The notes beneath the pieces were generated by a model. It was given only the letters and a program-made list of their open reading frames with translations, had not been told where the DNA came from and ran no database searches. A DNA stretch of 47,628 bases from Nitrospirales bacterium (GTDB taxonomy: Bacteria; Nitrospirota; Nitrospiria; Nitrospirales; UBA8639): contig JAJDBQ010000168.1 of NCBI GenBank assembly GCA_029261255.1, positions 1 to 47,628 on the forward strand, written 5' to 3'. Shown piece by piece: positions 36,681-43,962 of this stretch (position 1 is the first letter of the stretch; every line of letters begins with the position of its first letter). Position numbers and translations under genes: made by a program.

Positions 36681-38042
36681 ATGGCTTTCGTTCCCTTAGA
36701 CCCCAGCGCACTTCGGCTTGGGTTATTTATCAAGATTGAAGGGTCGTGGTTCAGTCATCCCTTTCCAACGAACTCCTTTAAGATCATCGCGGGAAAGGAC
36801 CTTGAAACCCTACAGGGTCTCAAAAAAGTCAAACTTTTTGTGGATATGGATCGGTCCGATCCTGAGTCTACTTCCTCAACAGCCTCTCCAGAAGCACCAC
36901 CGCAGGAGCGTTCTAAATATTTCGATGACGAGGAACCCGTTGCACAAGATCTTGTAGAGGAGAGTGCCGCGTCCATCCCTGAGGAGGAGGCAGAGGAAGC
37001 AGTCCTAGATCCTATGGAACGGAAGATGGCGGAGCATGAAGCCTTTCAAGAATATCAATCACACCTCCAAGAAGTAGAAAACCAATTTCAAGAGGTTCTA
37101 CAAGAAGCTAAGCAGTCCGTTCAGGATGTGGTGGCGGGTCGCCCCCGTGGGCTTCGCACGGCTCAAAAAATCGTCGGGAATCTCCACGATTTGCTCGAGG
37201 GATCAGAGGACTCTCGAGCCCTGCTGAATCTTATTGCTTCTAACGAAACGAACGATGAGTTTTTTTTCCACGCCACCAACGTCGCTTCATTATCAATGAT
37301 GGTGGGCCTCGACCTTGGGCTGAGCCGCAAGGACAATGAAAAATTGGCCGTAGGCGCGTTTTTTCATGATATCGGAGAACTCAACTATCCTGCTGCAGAC
37401 TTGTTGCGTAAAGGATTCATGGCCCCAGCTGAGTTGAAAAAATTCCAACAGACTCATCCCAAAAATGGTGTGGAAATGGTGGAGAGGATTCCGAATTTCC
37501 CTTATGAGGCCGTCGATGTTATTCGTCAACATCACGAGCGCATGAATGGATCAGGGCAACCTTCAGGGAAAAAAGATGCGCAAATCAGTACCTTCGCGAA
37601 AATCGTCATGGTCGTCGATCTGTATGATGAACTCTGCCATCACCCAGACCCAACCCGTTCATTGTCGCCTTCAGAAGCGCTGTCGTATTTGTATGTGAAA
37701 TGTAAACAGACCCTCTGGCAGGATGCCGTTGTCTCACTGATCAAACAACTGGGTGTCTATCCACCTGGTTCCTTGATTAAGCTGAACAACCAAAAAACTG
37801 GGATTGTGACCAGCGTGAATTTCGATAACCGACTCCGGCCGGTCATCTTGGTCTATGATGAACATACCACTTCAAATGAACCAATGGTCTTAAACTTGGC
37901 TGAGGAAGACGATTCGTTGACGATTGTTGAATCCATCCGTCCTGGCGATCTTTCCCCACAAATTCGAGAGGCTTTGAACCCGCGACGCATGATCTGTTAC
38001 TTCCCATCCAACAGTCCCGTCGAAGCCACGGTCACACAATAG
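36681..38042 (+). CDS. Degenerate HD-GYP domain protein with N-terminal DUF3391
   Basis: The 453-residue protein starts with a DUF3391-like domain (about 5-60: LRLGLFIKIEGSWFSHPF). A long acidic linker and coiled coil (60-170) are followed by an HD-GYP-like domain (about 180-370). The HD pair is present (H229-D230), but the usual HD-x-G-K reads HDIGE, and the GYP triplet is G292-Q293-P294. HHERMNGSG is kept. Loss of Lys and of the GYP signature suggests altered or lost c-di-GMP hydrolysis, perhaps a binding or regulatory role. The C-terminal 80 residues form a small beta-rich region common in this family. Confidence 0.85.
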   Translation: MAFVPLDPSALRLGLFIKIEGSWFSHPFPTNSFKIIAGKDLETLQGLKKVKLFVDMDRSDPESTSSTASPEAPPQERSKYFDDEEPVAQDLVEESAASIPEEEAEEAVLDPMERKMAEHEAFQEYQSHLQEVENQFQEVLQEAKQSVQDVVAGRPRGLRTAQKIVGNLHDLLEGSEDSRALLNLIASNETNDEFFFHATNVASLSMMVGLDLGLSRKDNEKLAVGAFFHDIGELNYPAADLLRKGFMAPAELKKFQQTHPKNGVEMVERIPNFPYEAVDVIRQHHERMNGSGQPSGKKDAQISTFAKIVMVVDLYDELCHHPDPTRSLSPSEALSYLYVKCKQTLWQDAVVSLIKQLGVYPPGSLIKLNNQKTGIVTSVNFDNRLRPVILVYDEHTTSNEPMVLNLAEEDDSLTIVESIRPGDLSPQIREALNPRRMICYFPSNSPVEATVTQ

Positions 38043-38065
38043 CGAGAAGACGACAGAAGAAAAAA

Positions 38066-38174
38066 TCGTGAGGTGTCAGGCGTAAAGCGGTTCGAAAAAC
38101 GTCCTCTTGCCTTTTTCTCTTCACCGTTTCTTACATTCTCCCCCTCATGCCTTACCCCTAACGCTTTACCGCTT
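38066..38174. repeat. Dispersed repeat, copy between convergent genes
   Basis: The left arm (38066-38090) reads TCGTGAGGTGTCAGGCG then TAAAGCGG. The right arm (38140-38174) reads CCCCTCATGCC, TTACCCCTAACGC and TTTACCGC. The copy fills the gap between the end of the HD-GYP-like gene and the stop codon of the minus-strand small gene. Like other intergenic copies it could serve as a two-way terminator, but there is no perfect stem with a T-run. Confidence 0.65.
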
Positions 38175-38538
38175 AATTATTCCCTTGTCCAAAAAGTCTC
38201 CCTATTCGCTGAAGCCAGGAGAGTGCCGGGACTTCTTCCGGTTCAGGATCCGGATAATCCACCCACAGCTCCTGATTTCCTAAATATTGCTCGCCTTGGA
38301 AAATGCGTTGTGTCCGCAATTGCGTATAGCCTCGCTCCTGTAGAGTCAAGGCCACACGCTGCAGGGCCTCCTCTTCTGTCAACGAAGACTCTATCTCAAT
38401 TTGCAACGCTTCATACCGCAACCGTGCCTGATATGCGGTTCCCTGACTGATCACGTGGACTTGGCGATTAAAGCCACGCTCCCGATCATCTAAGCCAGAA
38501 ATATGATGGACGTTCGTCATTGAAGATGGTGATTCCAT
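38173..38538 (-). CDS. Small hypothetical protein
   Basis: The 121-residue protein is encoded on the minus strand, with AAGGGG about 7-12 bases upstream of the ATG. It has no signal peptide or membrane span. The centre, TAYQARLRYEALQIEIESS followed by TEEEALQRVALTLQERGY, looks like an alpha/beta domain with charged helices. The C terminus is proline- and acid-rich. The overlapping plus-strand frame from 38073 is low-complexity and was rejected. I do not recognise the family. It is the only minus-strand gene before the NhaB gene, and is transcribed divergently from it. Confidence 0.6.
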   Translation of the reverse strand: MESPSSMTNVHHISGLDDRERGFNRQVHVISQGTAYQARLRYEALQIEIESSLTEEEALQRVALTLQERGYTQLRTQRIFQGEQYLGNQELWVDYPDPEPEEVPALSWLQRIGRLFGQGNN

Positions 38539-38590
38539 GGTGCCGCCCCTTGTTCATGATGTGTTGCTTGCATTTGCATATTTTTATGCT

Positions 38591-38619
38591 TTCATTAGAG
38601 GAGAAGAGCTTCTTATAAT
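38591..38619 (+). promoter_or_regulatory. Candidate sigma-70-type promoter for nhaB
   Basis: A perfect TATAAT at 38614-38619 lies 94 bases before the nhaB start. TTCATT at 38591-38596, 17 bases upstream, is a poor but correctly spaced -35 match. The surrounding sequence is A/T-rich, as expected. This gap (38539-38712) lies between divergent genes. Confidence 0.45.
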
Positions 38620-38712
38620 ACCCCGTCTTTATTTTCTCCAATTATCTTCCTCATTGTTTTATTAATCGTAAAACAATCAACACCCGTCTTCACGGAAAGG
38701 GCTGATATACAC

Positions 38713-40302
38713 ATGAGCCGTAGTATTCCTCAAGAATTAGCACAGAATTTTCTCAATCATACTCCCACTTGGTACAAACTCACGATAGTCGGCTTTCTGT
38801 TGCTCAACCCAGTCTTGGTGATCACAGTTGGTCCATTTGTGACTGGCTGGATCTTGATTTTGGAATTCATTTTTACACTGGCCATGGCACTGAAAAGTTA
38901 CCCCCTTGCCCCGGGTGGCTTATTAGCCATTGAAGCCGTCATGTTAGGCATGACGACACCCGCCATGGTCTACCATGAAACCTTGAATAATTTCCAGGTC
39001 ATCTTGCTTTTGATGTTCATGGTCGCCGGCATCTATTTCATGAAAGATCTTTTGCTCTTTCTCTTCACCAAAATCCTTTTGGGTGTGCAATCGAAAGTTT
39101 GGTTAGGCCTTCTGTTTTCCATTATGGGGGCCTTTCTCTCGGCTTTTCTTGATGCGCTGACCGTCACGGCCGTCATCATTGCCGTGGCAACTGGGTTCTA
39201 TAGCATTTACCACCGAGTCGCATCAGGCAAATCCTATACGGCCTCTCATGACCACACGAGTGATCAAGAAGTACAGGAATTAAATCGTAGCGATCTTGAA
39301 GCGTTTCGTGGGTTTTTGCGCAATCTGATGATGCATGGGGCCGTGGGCACTGCCTTAGGAGGCGTGTGTACCTTAGTGGGTGAACCTCAGAATCTCCTGA
39401 TCGCCGATCGAGCGGATTGGGAATTCATGGAATTCCTGTTTCGAATGGCCCCGGTGACTATCCCCGTATTTCTTATGGGACTCACGACATGTTTCATTGT
39501 CGAGAAAATGAAGTGGTTTGACTATGGCTACGAATTGCCTGAACCGGTTCGTCATATTTTGGTGGAATATGAAACGGAGCAACAAGAGCGCCGAGACAAC
39601 GATGATAAAGCCAAGCTGATCGTTCAAGCTGTTGCAGGCATCTGGCTCATTATTGCCTTAGCCTTACATTTAGCGGAAGTGGGAATCATTGGGTTAACCG
39701 TTATTATCTTTATCACCGCATTGAACGGGATCATCGAGGAACACCAGCTTGGAGAGGCCTTTAAAGAAGCTCTCCCGTTTACGGCCTTGCTCGTGGTCTT
39801 TTTTGCAATTGTGGCCGTAATACAAGAGCAAAATTTGTTTGCGGGAATCATTGGTTATGGGTTGAGCTTGGATGTCACCCATCAAACTGGAATGTTCTAT
39901 TTAGCCAACGGAATTTTATCTGCCATCAGTGACAACGTCTTCGTCGCCACGGTCTATATTAACGAGGTGTTCCGCGCTCTTCAGGCGGGAACCATCACTC
40001 GAGAACAATTTGACCTCCTGGCTGTGGCTATTAACACCGGGACCAATATTCCTAGTGTCGCCACACCGAATGGGCAGGCCGCTTTCTTATTCTTGCTAAC
40101 CTCTTCGCTAGCTCCGATCATCCGCTTGTCATATGGACGCATGGTCTGGATGGCCTTACCCTACACGATCACCATGACGTTGGTTGGCCTCGCAGCGGTC
40201 TATTTCATCCTTGAGCCGGCGACGAGTTTCCTCTACGACATCAACTTGATTCAACACCATGCCATACCAGGAAGCGAGAGCGGAGGGTCAGCCCATCATT
40301 AA
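38713..40302 (+). CDS. nhaB: Na+/H+ antiporter NhaB
   Basis: The 529-residue polytopic inner-membrane protein exchanges sodium for protons. It follows E. coli NhaB along its length as remembered: TPTWYKL near the start, [75 protein letters not shown] then [10 protein letters not shown], and near the C terminus [20 protein letters not shown] and [13 protein letters not shown]. The length is close to the usual 513. It faces a convergent OmpA-type gene, with a dispersed repeat in between. NhaB is best known from gammaproteobacteria. Confidence 0.95.
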   Translation: MSRSIPQELAQNFLNHTPTWYKLTIVGFLLLNPVLVITVGPFVTGWILILEFIFTLAMALKSYPLAPGGLLAIEAVMLGMTTPAMVYHETLNNFQVILLLMFMVAGIYFMKDLLLFLFTKILLGVQSKVWLGLLFSIMGAFLSAFLDALTVTAVIIAVATGFYSIYHRVASGKSYTASHDHTSDQEVQELNRSDLEAFRGFLRNLMMHGAVGTALGGVCTLVGEPQNLLIADRADWEFMEFLFRMAPVTIPVFLMGLTTCFIVEKMKWFDYGYELPEPVRHILVEYETEQQERRDNDDKAKLIVQAVAGIWLIIALALHLAEVGIIGLTVIIFITALNGIIEEHQLGEAFKEALPFTALLVVFFAIVAVIQEQNLFAGIIGYGLSLDVTHQTGMFYLANGILSAISDNVFVATVYINEVFRALQAGTITREQFDLLAVAINTGTNIPSVATPNGQAAFLFLLTSSLAPIIRLSYGRMVWMALPYTITMTLVGLAAVYFILEPATSFLYDINLIQHHAIPGSESGGSAHH

Positions 40303-40425
40303 GGCGTGAGGCGTGAGGCGATAAAGAGTAAGAAGGGTTAAGTGTAAAGTAAATAGTGAAATGAAGGAAACAGGTCTTTGCCCCCTTCCTTCTTACTACT
40401 TACTTCTAACTCCTCACATCTTGTT
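40301..40425. repeat. Dispersed repeat between convergent nhaB and the OmpA-like gene
   Basis: The left arm begins AAGGCGTGAGGCGTGAGGCG (40301-40320), which includes a tandem GGCGTGA, and continues purine-rich to about 40370. The right arm is pyrimidine-rich (40381-40420). A perfect 10-bp pair, AGTAAGAAGG (40327-40336) with CCTTCTTACT (40388-40397), closes a large hairpin. Its placement between convergent genes fits a bidirectional transcription end. Confidence 0.75.
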
Positions 40426-41503
40426 ACTGCGTAAGTGTTGCGACAGTCTTGTTGTTCGGTGTGACTCGTTCAGGATACAACACAATTTCTACCCGCCGAT
40501 TTTGAGCCCGCCCTTCTGCTGAACTATTCTCTACCGCAGGTCGGGTCTCCGCATAACCAGCAGCGGAAAAGTCTTGTGGATTCATTCCTGTTTGTTCGAT
40601 CAAAAATCTGAGCACCGTCGTTGCTCGTGCTGTTGAGAGTTCCCAATTGGTGGGATACTGCTGTTGTAATCGACCATAAATGGGATTGTTGTCCGTATGC
40701 CCTTCAACCTGAACGTTCTTATTGGGTAAGGTGGCTAACACTTCGCCCACTTGCTTCATGATATCTAAACCTAAAGGCGTGAGTTGGGCTTGCCCAGATT
40801 TAAATAAGATTTGACCGAGCATCGTTAACACTAAGCGATCTTGATGTTGCGTCACCACTAGGCTTTTCCCAAATTTGTCTTCAAGGGCTTTCGTAATCCG
40901 ATCGATTTCTCTGCCTACCGTCTGCACTTCATGTCGCACCGTAGCAAGCTTGGCTTCTTGCTTTTCACGATCTGCACGCACCAGTTCTAATTCTTTCTTG
41001 AGTCGCTCCACGTTACGTAGTCGAGCTTCTAACTTCTGAAGTGCTTCCTCTAACTGGTCGTTTTGTGAACGTAATTGAGAAAATTCATCAATTTGAGATG
41101 CCAAGGTCGAACGAATATTTCGGAAGGCTTGTCCGATATCATCAAAATCCACCTCGTCCCCTTCAAACCCTGACAAATTGACTGGTTTGGCTCCAGAAAC
41201 GCTTACCAAATCGTTTACTTGGGAATACAACTCCCGCAACTCTTGCTTATAGCCATTCAAATTCCTTTCTTTAACTTGCTCTTGCACGTCAATTTCGGCC
41301 TCCAGGTCCTTGTTGGCTTCTTGGAGTTGGACGACAGCAGCTTCTCGCTCTTGAGCCACTTGTTGCAATCGCTCCACTTCCTGCGCAGAAGTTTCGTTGG
41401 TCAATTCCAATTCTTCAATAGCTCGTTCATGAGTCTGTTGGCTGAGACAGCCGAGAACCAACGTACACATAAGCATGACACACAGGATTTTGATTGTATT
41501 CAT
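40424..41503 (-). CDS. OmpA-family lipoprotein with coiled coil
   Basis: The 359-residue minus-strand protein has a lipoprotein signal with lipobox L-V-L-G-C. A very long charged coiled coil (about 25-215) leads to a C-terminal OmpA-like peptidoglycan-binding domain. That domain contains VEGHTDNNPIYGRL, NWELSTARATTVLRFL and GRAQNRRVEIVL. The Asp and Arg residues that bind diaminopimelate are in place. AAAGGAG precedes the ATG. The protein probably tethers the outer membrane to the cell wall; MotB-like stator or PAL-like roles are less likely because there is no membrane span. Confidence 0.9.
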   Translation of the reverse strand: MNTIKILCVMLMCTLVLGCLSQQTHERAIEELELTNETSAQEVERLQQVAQEREAAVVQLQEANKDLEAEIDVQEQVKERNLNGYKQELRELYSQVNDLVSVSGAKPVNLSGFEGDEVDFDDIGQAFRNIRSTLASQIDEFSQLRSQNDQLEEALQKLEARLRNVERLKKELELVRADREKQEAKLATVRHEVQTVGREIDRITKALEDKFGKSLVVTQHQDRLVLTMLGQILFKSGQAQLTPLGLDIMKQVGEVLATLPNKNVQVEGHTDNNPIYGRLQQQYPTNWELSTARATTVLRFLIEQTGMNPQDFSAAGYAETRPAVENSSAEGRAQNRRVEIVLYPERVTPNNKTVATLTQ

Positions 41504-41536
41504 ATGACTGACTCCTTTGCGTGATCTCTTAACTTC

Positions 41537-41553
41537 CCCATTTGCAAAATGGG
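41537..41553. other. Perfect short hairpin upstream of the OmpA-like gene
   Basis: CCCATTT (41537-41543) and AAATGGG (41547-41553) form a 7-bp perfect stem with a GCA loop. It lies between the two minus-strand lipoprotein genes, and no T-run follows on either strand. It may be an attenuator or RNA-processing element in the shared transcript. Confidence 0.35.
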
Positions 41554-41566
41554 ATCATCCTCACTT

Positions 41567-41848
41567 CTATTCTTCTGATTCAGAATTTTGGATATCTGGT
41601 TCTGGTTCTTCTTCCATCGGCTCTTGTCTCACGGGAGACCATCCTTGAGCTTCCAAGCATTGTTCAATCCGTTCTTCATTCAGCCCGACTCTCCGTTGAA
41701 GAGACTGACACTCTTCTACATCTTCCTGTAATTGTGTTTTGCCAGCTCCTGACTTTGTCCAATACACGTTCACCACTTGGCTACACCCAACACTCAGGGT
41801 CATTAACAGGGCCAAGCCCGTAAACGTCACATACTCACGAGTTATCAT
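41567..41848 (-). CDS. Small lipoprotein, function unknown
   Basis: The 93-residue minus-strand protein has a lipoprotein signal with lipobox L-S-V-G-C and a mature part rich in Glu and Gln. CQSLQRRVGL and QCLEAQGW segments carry two cysteines. The C-terminal tail is strongly acidic. GGAGG seven bases before the ATG supports the start. It is followed 63 bases later by the OmpA-like lipoprotein gene, with which it is probably co-transcribed. I do not recognise a family. Confidence 0.75.
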   Translation of the reverse strand: MITREYVTFTGLALLMTLSVGCSQVVNVYWTKSGAGKTQLQEDVEECQSLQRRVGLNEERIEQCLEAQGWSPVRQEPMEEEPEPDIQNSESEE

Positions 41849-42365
41849 CTTCTAGCCTCCATCTTCCAATTGAAAATCATGCCACTCACAGGGCCACCTG
41901 ACGTTGACCAACAGCACACAATCACGATTTCATTGCCCTTCTTCGGTTCCTTTCGCTCAATTCTTGAGATAACAAGGAAGAAAAACCACAAATACGTATC
42001 AATATCAGGAATCATACCAGAAAAAGAGCCGTCTTCCCGCCCAAATTACAGGTTGAGCGTACTGAATAATGAGAATATCAAGAAGTAAACAGACCCTGGA
42101 ATGTGTTGACTATCAGCAGGTTCGAGTCAGTTCAACAACGTCACTCAAAAATCGCGAGGAGTCAGGCGTAAGGAGAGAAGGTATAGAAGAATGGGCCAGC
42201 ATGCACTGACAGGCTGTTCTTCAATCTTGCTCCTCACTTTTCACCCCTTACCCACTCAGGGAATGCCGCTGACATACGGGCCGAAGCATTTGCGGAGGCT
42301 GGTGACTTTTTTCAACATGCCCACGATAGAAGGGTTTTAACTCATTTCAGAAGAAGCAGGTAGTA
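41849..42365. other. Intergenic region, 517 bases, with one repeat copy
   Basis: Apart from the dispersed repeat near 42150-42253, nothing functional was identified. A 72-codon plus-strand frame from 41870 has no ribosome binding site and a random-looking product, so it was left out. The right part may contain the 3' untranslated end of the minus-strand NuoM transcript. Confidence 0.5.
42150..42253. repeat. Dispersed repeat downstream of the NuoM-like gene
   Basis: The left arm is ATCGCGAGGAGTCAGGCG followed by TAAGGAGAGAAGG (42151-42181). The right arm is TCTTGCTCCTCAC, TTTTCACCCC and TTACCCAC (42225-42253). Paired words such as GAGGAG/CTCCTC and GTAAGG/CCTTAC are visible, and the complement is partial. 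It has the same layout as the copies near 12.4, 38.1 and 40.3 kb. Confidence 0.65.
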
Positions 42366-43880
42366 TCAGTTCAAGCTAGCTGAGGATTGAAGATTCGCGA
42401 GGTTGGCTTGTGACGTCTCTATCTGTTGAACAAGATGTGACACACTGGCATCCATCATTTCCATCAGAGGGCCAGGATAGACTCCGATCCACAGCACCAT
42501 GATCGCCAGAGGAATCACGGTCGCTAACTCACGACGGGAGAGATCAGGAAGAAGAGCCGCCGCTTTTGTATTCGGTTCTCCCAACGCCACTCGTTGCAAC
42601 ATCCAGAGCATATACGCTGCCGCCAACACGATCCCACCCATGGAAAGGAGAACCATGGCGAAACTCGTGTCAGATATGCCCACCAACACCAAAAATTCCC
42701 CAATGAAATTGCAGGTACCTGGCAAACCAAACGCGGCGACAGAGAAGAGAAAAAATAACGCGACAAATCTCGGCATGGTTTTATGCAACCCACCATAGTC
42801 TCCAATGGCCCGGCTGTGCGTACGGTCGTACAACTGCCCAATCACTAAAAATAGCGCGGCCGTTGTGATTCCATGATTAAACATTTGTAGAATTGCACCC
42901 TGAACGCCCTGACTGTTGAACGCAAACACCCCCAACGTGACAAACCCCATATGGGAAACGGATGAGTACGCCACCAGTTTCTTGAGATCTGTTTGGGCCA
43001 ACGCCAAATATCCTCCATAGACGATCGCGAAGACGGACAACCATAAAATGAATGGGGCAAACGTGGCGGAAGCTTCGGGAAACAACGGCAAGCAAAATCG
43101 CAAAAATCCGTAACCACCCATTTTTAATAATACTCCGGCCAAGATGACACTGCCGGCTGTTGGGGCTTCGGAATGCGCATCAGGTAACCACGTATGAAAT
43201 GGCACCATGGGCATTTTGATCGCAAAAGCCAAAAAGAGAGCGAGGAATAACCAAAATTGGGTGTTGGAAGAATACGTTTGCTCACTTAACACCATCAGAT
43301 CGAATGTGTGACCGCCTTCCAAATACAGTCCCAAGATGCCTACCAACATCAACAGACTTCCTGCCAGGCTGTACAAGACAAACTTAATTCCTGCGGCGAT
43401 CCGATTCGGGCCGCCCCAGAGAATAATCATGAAGTACATGGGAATCATCGTCAGTTCCCACAACATGAAAAAGAGAAAGAGGTCCAATGCGGTAAACACC
43501 ACAATCATGGCCCCTTCGACTAATAAAATAAGAGACAAAAACGCCCGAACACGTGTCGTGACTGCTTGCCAAGAGCACAACACACACAACGGGCACAAGA
43601 GGGTCGTGAGTACCACTAAAAGAATGCTAATCCCGTCAACTCCCACAGCATATTGAATATTGAACGTCGGCATCCATTCCATCCGTTCCACGAATTGCAT
43701 ACCCTGTGTCCCAAGCTCGAACCGCTGCCAAAGAATGAGGGCAACTCCAAACTCCACCATCGTGCAGGCAAATGTTATCCGACGCATCCATTCCTGATCG
43801 CGTGCAAATGCGAGCAGAGCAATACCCAAAAATGGAATGACGACCATCCAGCTAATCATATGTTCGGTAAATATGGTCAT
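42366..43880 (-). CDS. NuoM-like proton-translocating antiporter subunit
   Basis: The 504-residue minus-strand membrane protein has about 14 spans and NuoM/NdhD hallmarks: YAVGVDGIS, the essential Glu in LWELTMIPMYF, KMPMVPFHTWLPDAHSEAP with the conserved Lys and His, KLVAYSSVSHMGF, and FNHGITTAALFL. GAGGT lies before the ATG. It is the last gene of a minus-strand run (mrpC-mrpD-NuoL-NuoM) in which the hydrophilic Nuo subunits are absent. It probably works in an Mrp-like or complex I-like membrane module moving H+ or Na+. Confidence 0.92.
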   Translation of the reverse strand: MTIFTEHMISWMVVIPFLGIALLAFARDQEWMRRITFACTMVEFGVALILWQRFELGTQGMQFVERMEWMPTFNIQYAVGVDGISILLVVLTTLLCPLCVLCSWQAVTTRVRAFLSLILLVEGAMIVVFTALDLFLFFMLWELTMIPMYFMIILWGGPNRIAAGIKFVLYSLAGSLLMLVGILGLYLEGGHTFDLMVLSEQTYSSNTQFWLFLALFLAFAIKMPMVPFHTWLPDAHSEAPTAGSVILAGVLLKMGGYGFLRFCLPLFPEASATFAPFILWLSVFAIVYGGYLALAQTDLKKLVAYSSVSHMGFVTLGVFAFNSQGVQGAILQMFNHGITTAALFLVIGQLYDRTHSRAIGDYGGLHKTMPRFVALFFLFSVAAFGLPGTCNFIGEFLVLVGISDTSFAMVLLSMGGIVLAAAYMLWMLQRVALGEPNTKAAALLPDLSRRELATVIPLAIMVLWIGVYPGPLMEMMDASVSHLVQQIETSQANLANLQSSASLN

Positions 43881-43962
43881 ACGTACCTCACTGAGGTTGA
43901 TCGCTTTCCATTCCAGACTTCACGGCACCATGATGACAGCGCCAGTTGTCCCATACATTCAA

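Noticed and set aside
38073-38450. Plus-strand frame of 125 codons opposite the small minus-strand gene
   Set aside because: Its product is low-complexity, the frame starts inside a repeat arm, and the minus-strand frame has a better ribosome binding site and composition.
41870-42088. Plus-strand frame of 72 codons in the 517-base gap
   Set aside because: It has no ribosome binding site and no recognisable pattern, and it lies upstream of the minus-strand lipoprotein gene.
43885-43897. Palindrome ACCTCACTGAGGT covering the NuoM-like ribosome binding site
   Set aside because: The arms are separated by one base, so no stable hairpin can form beyond four pairs; probably chance.
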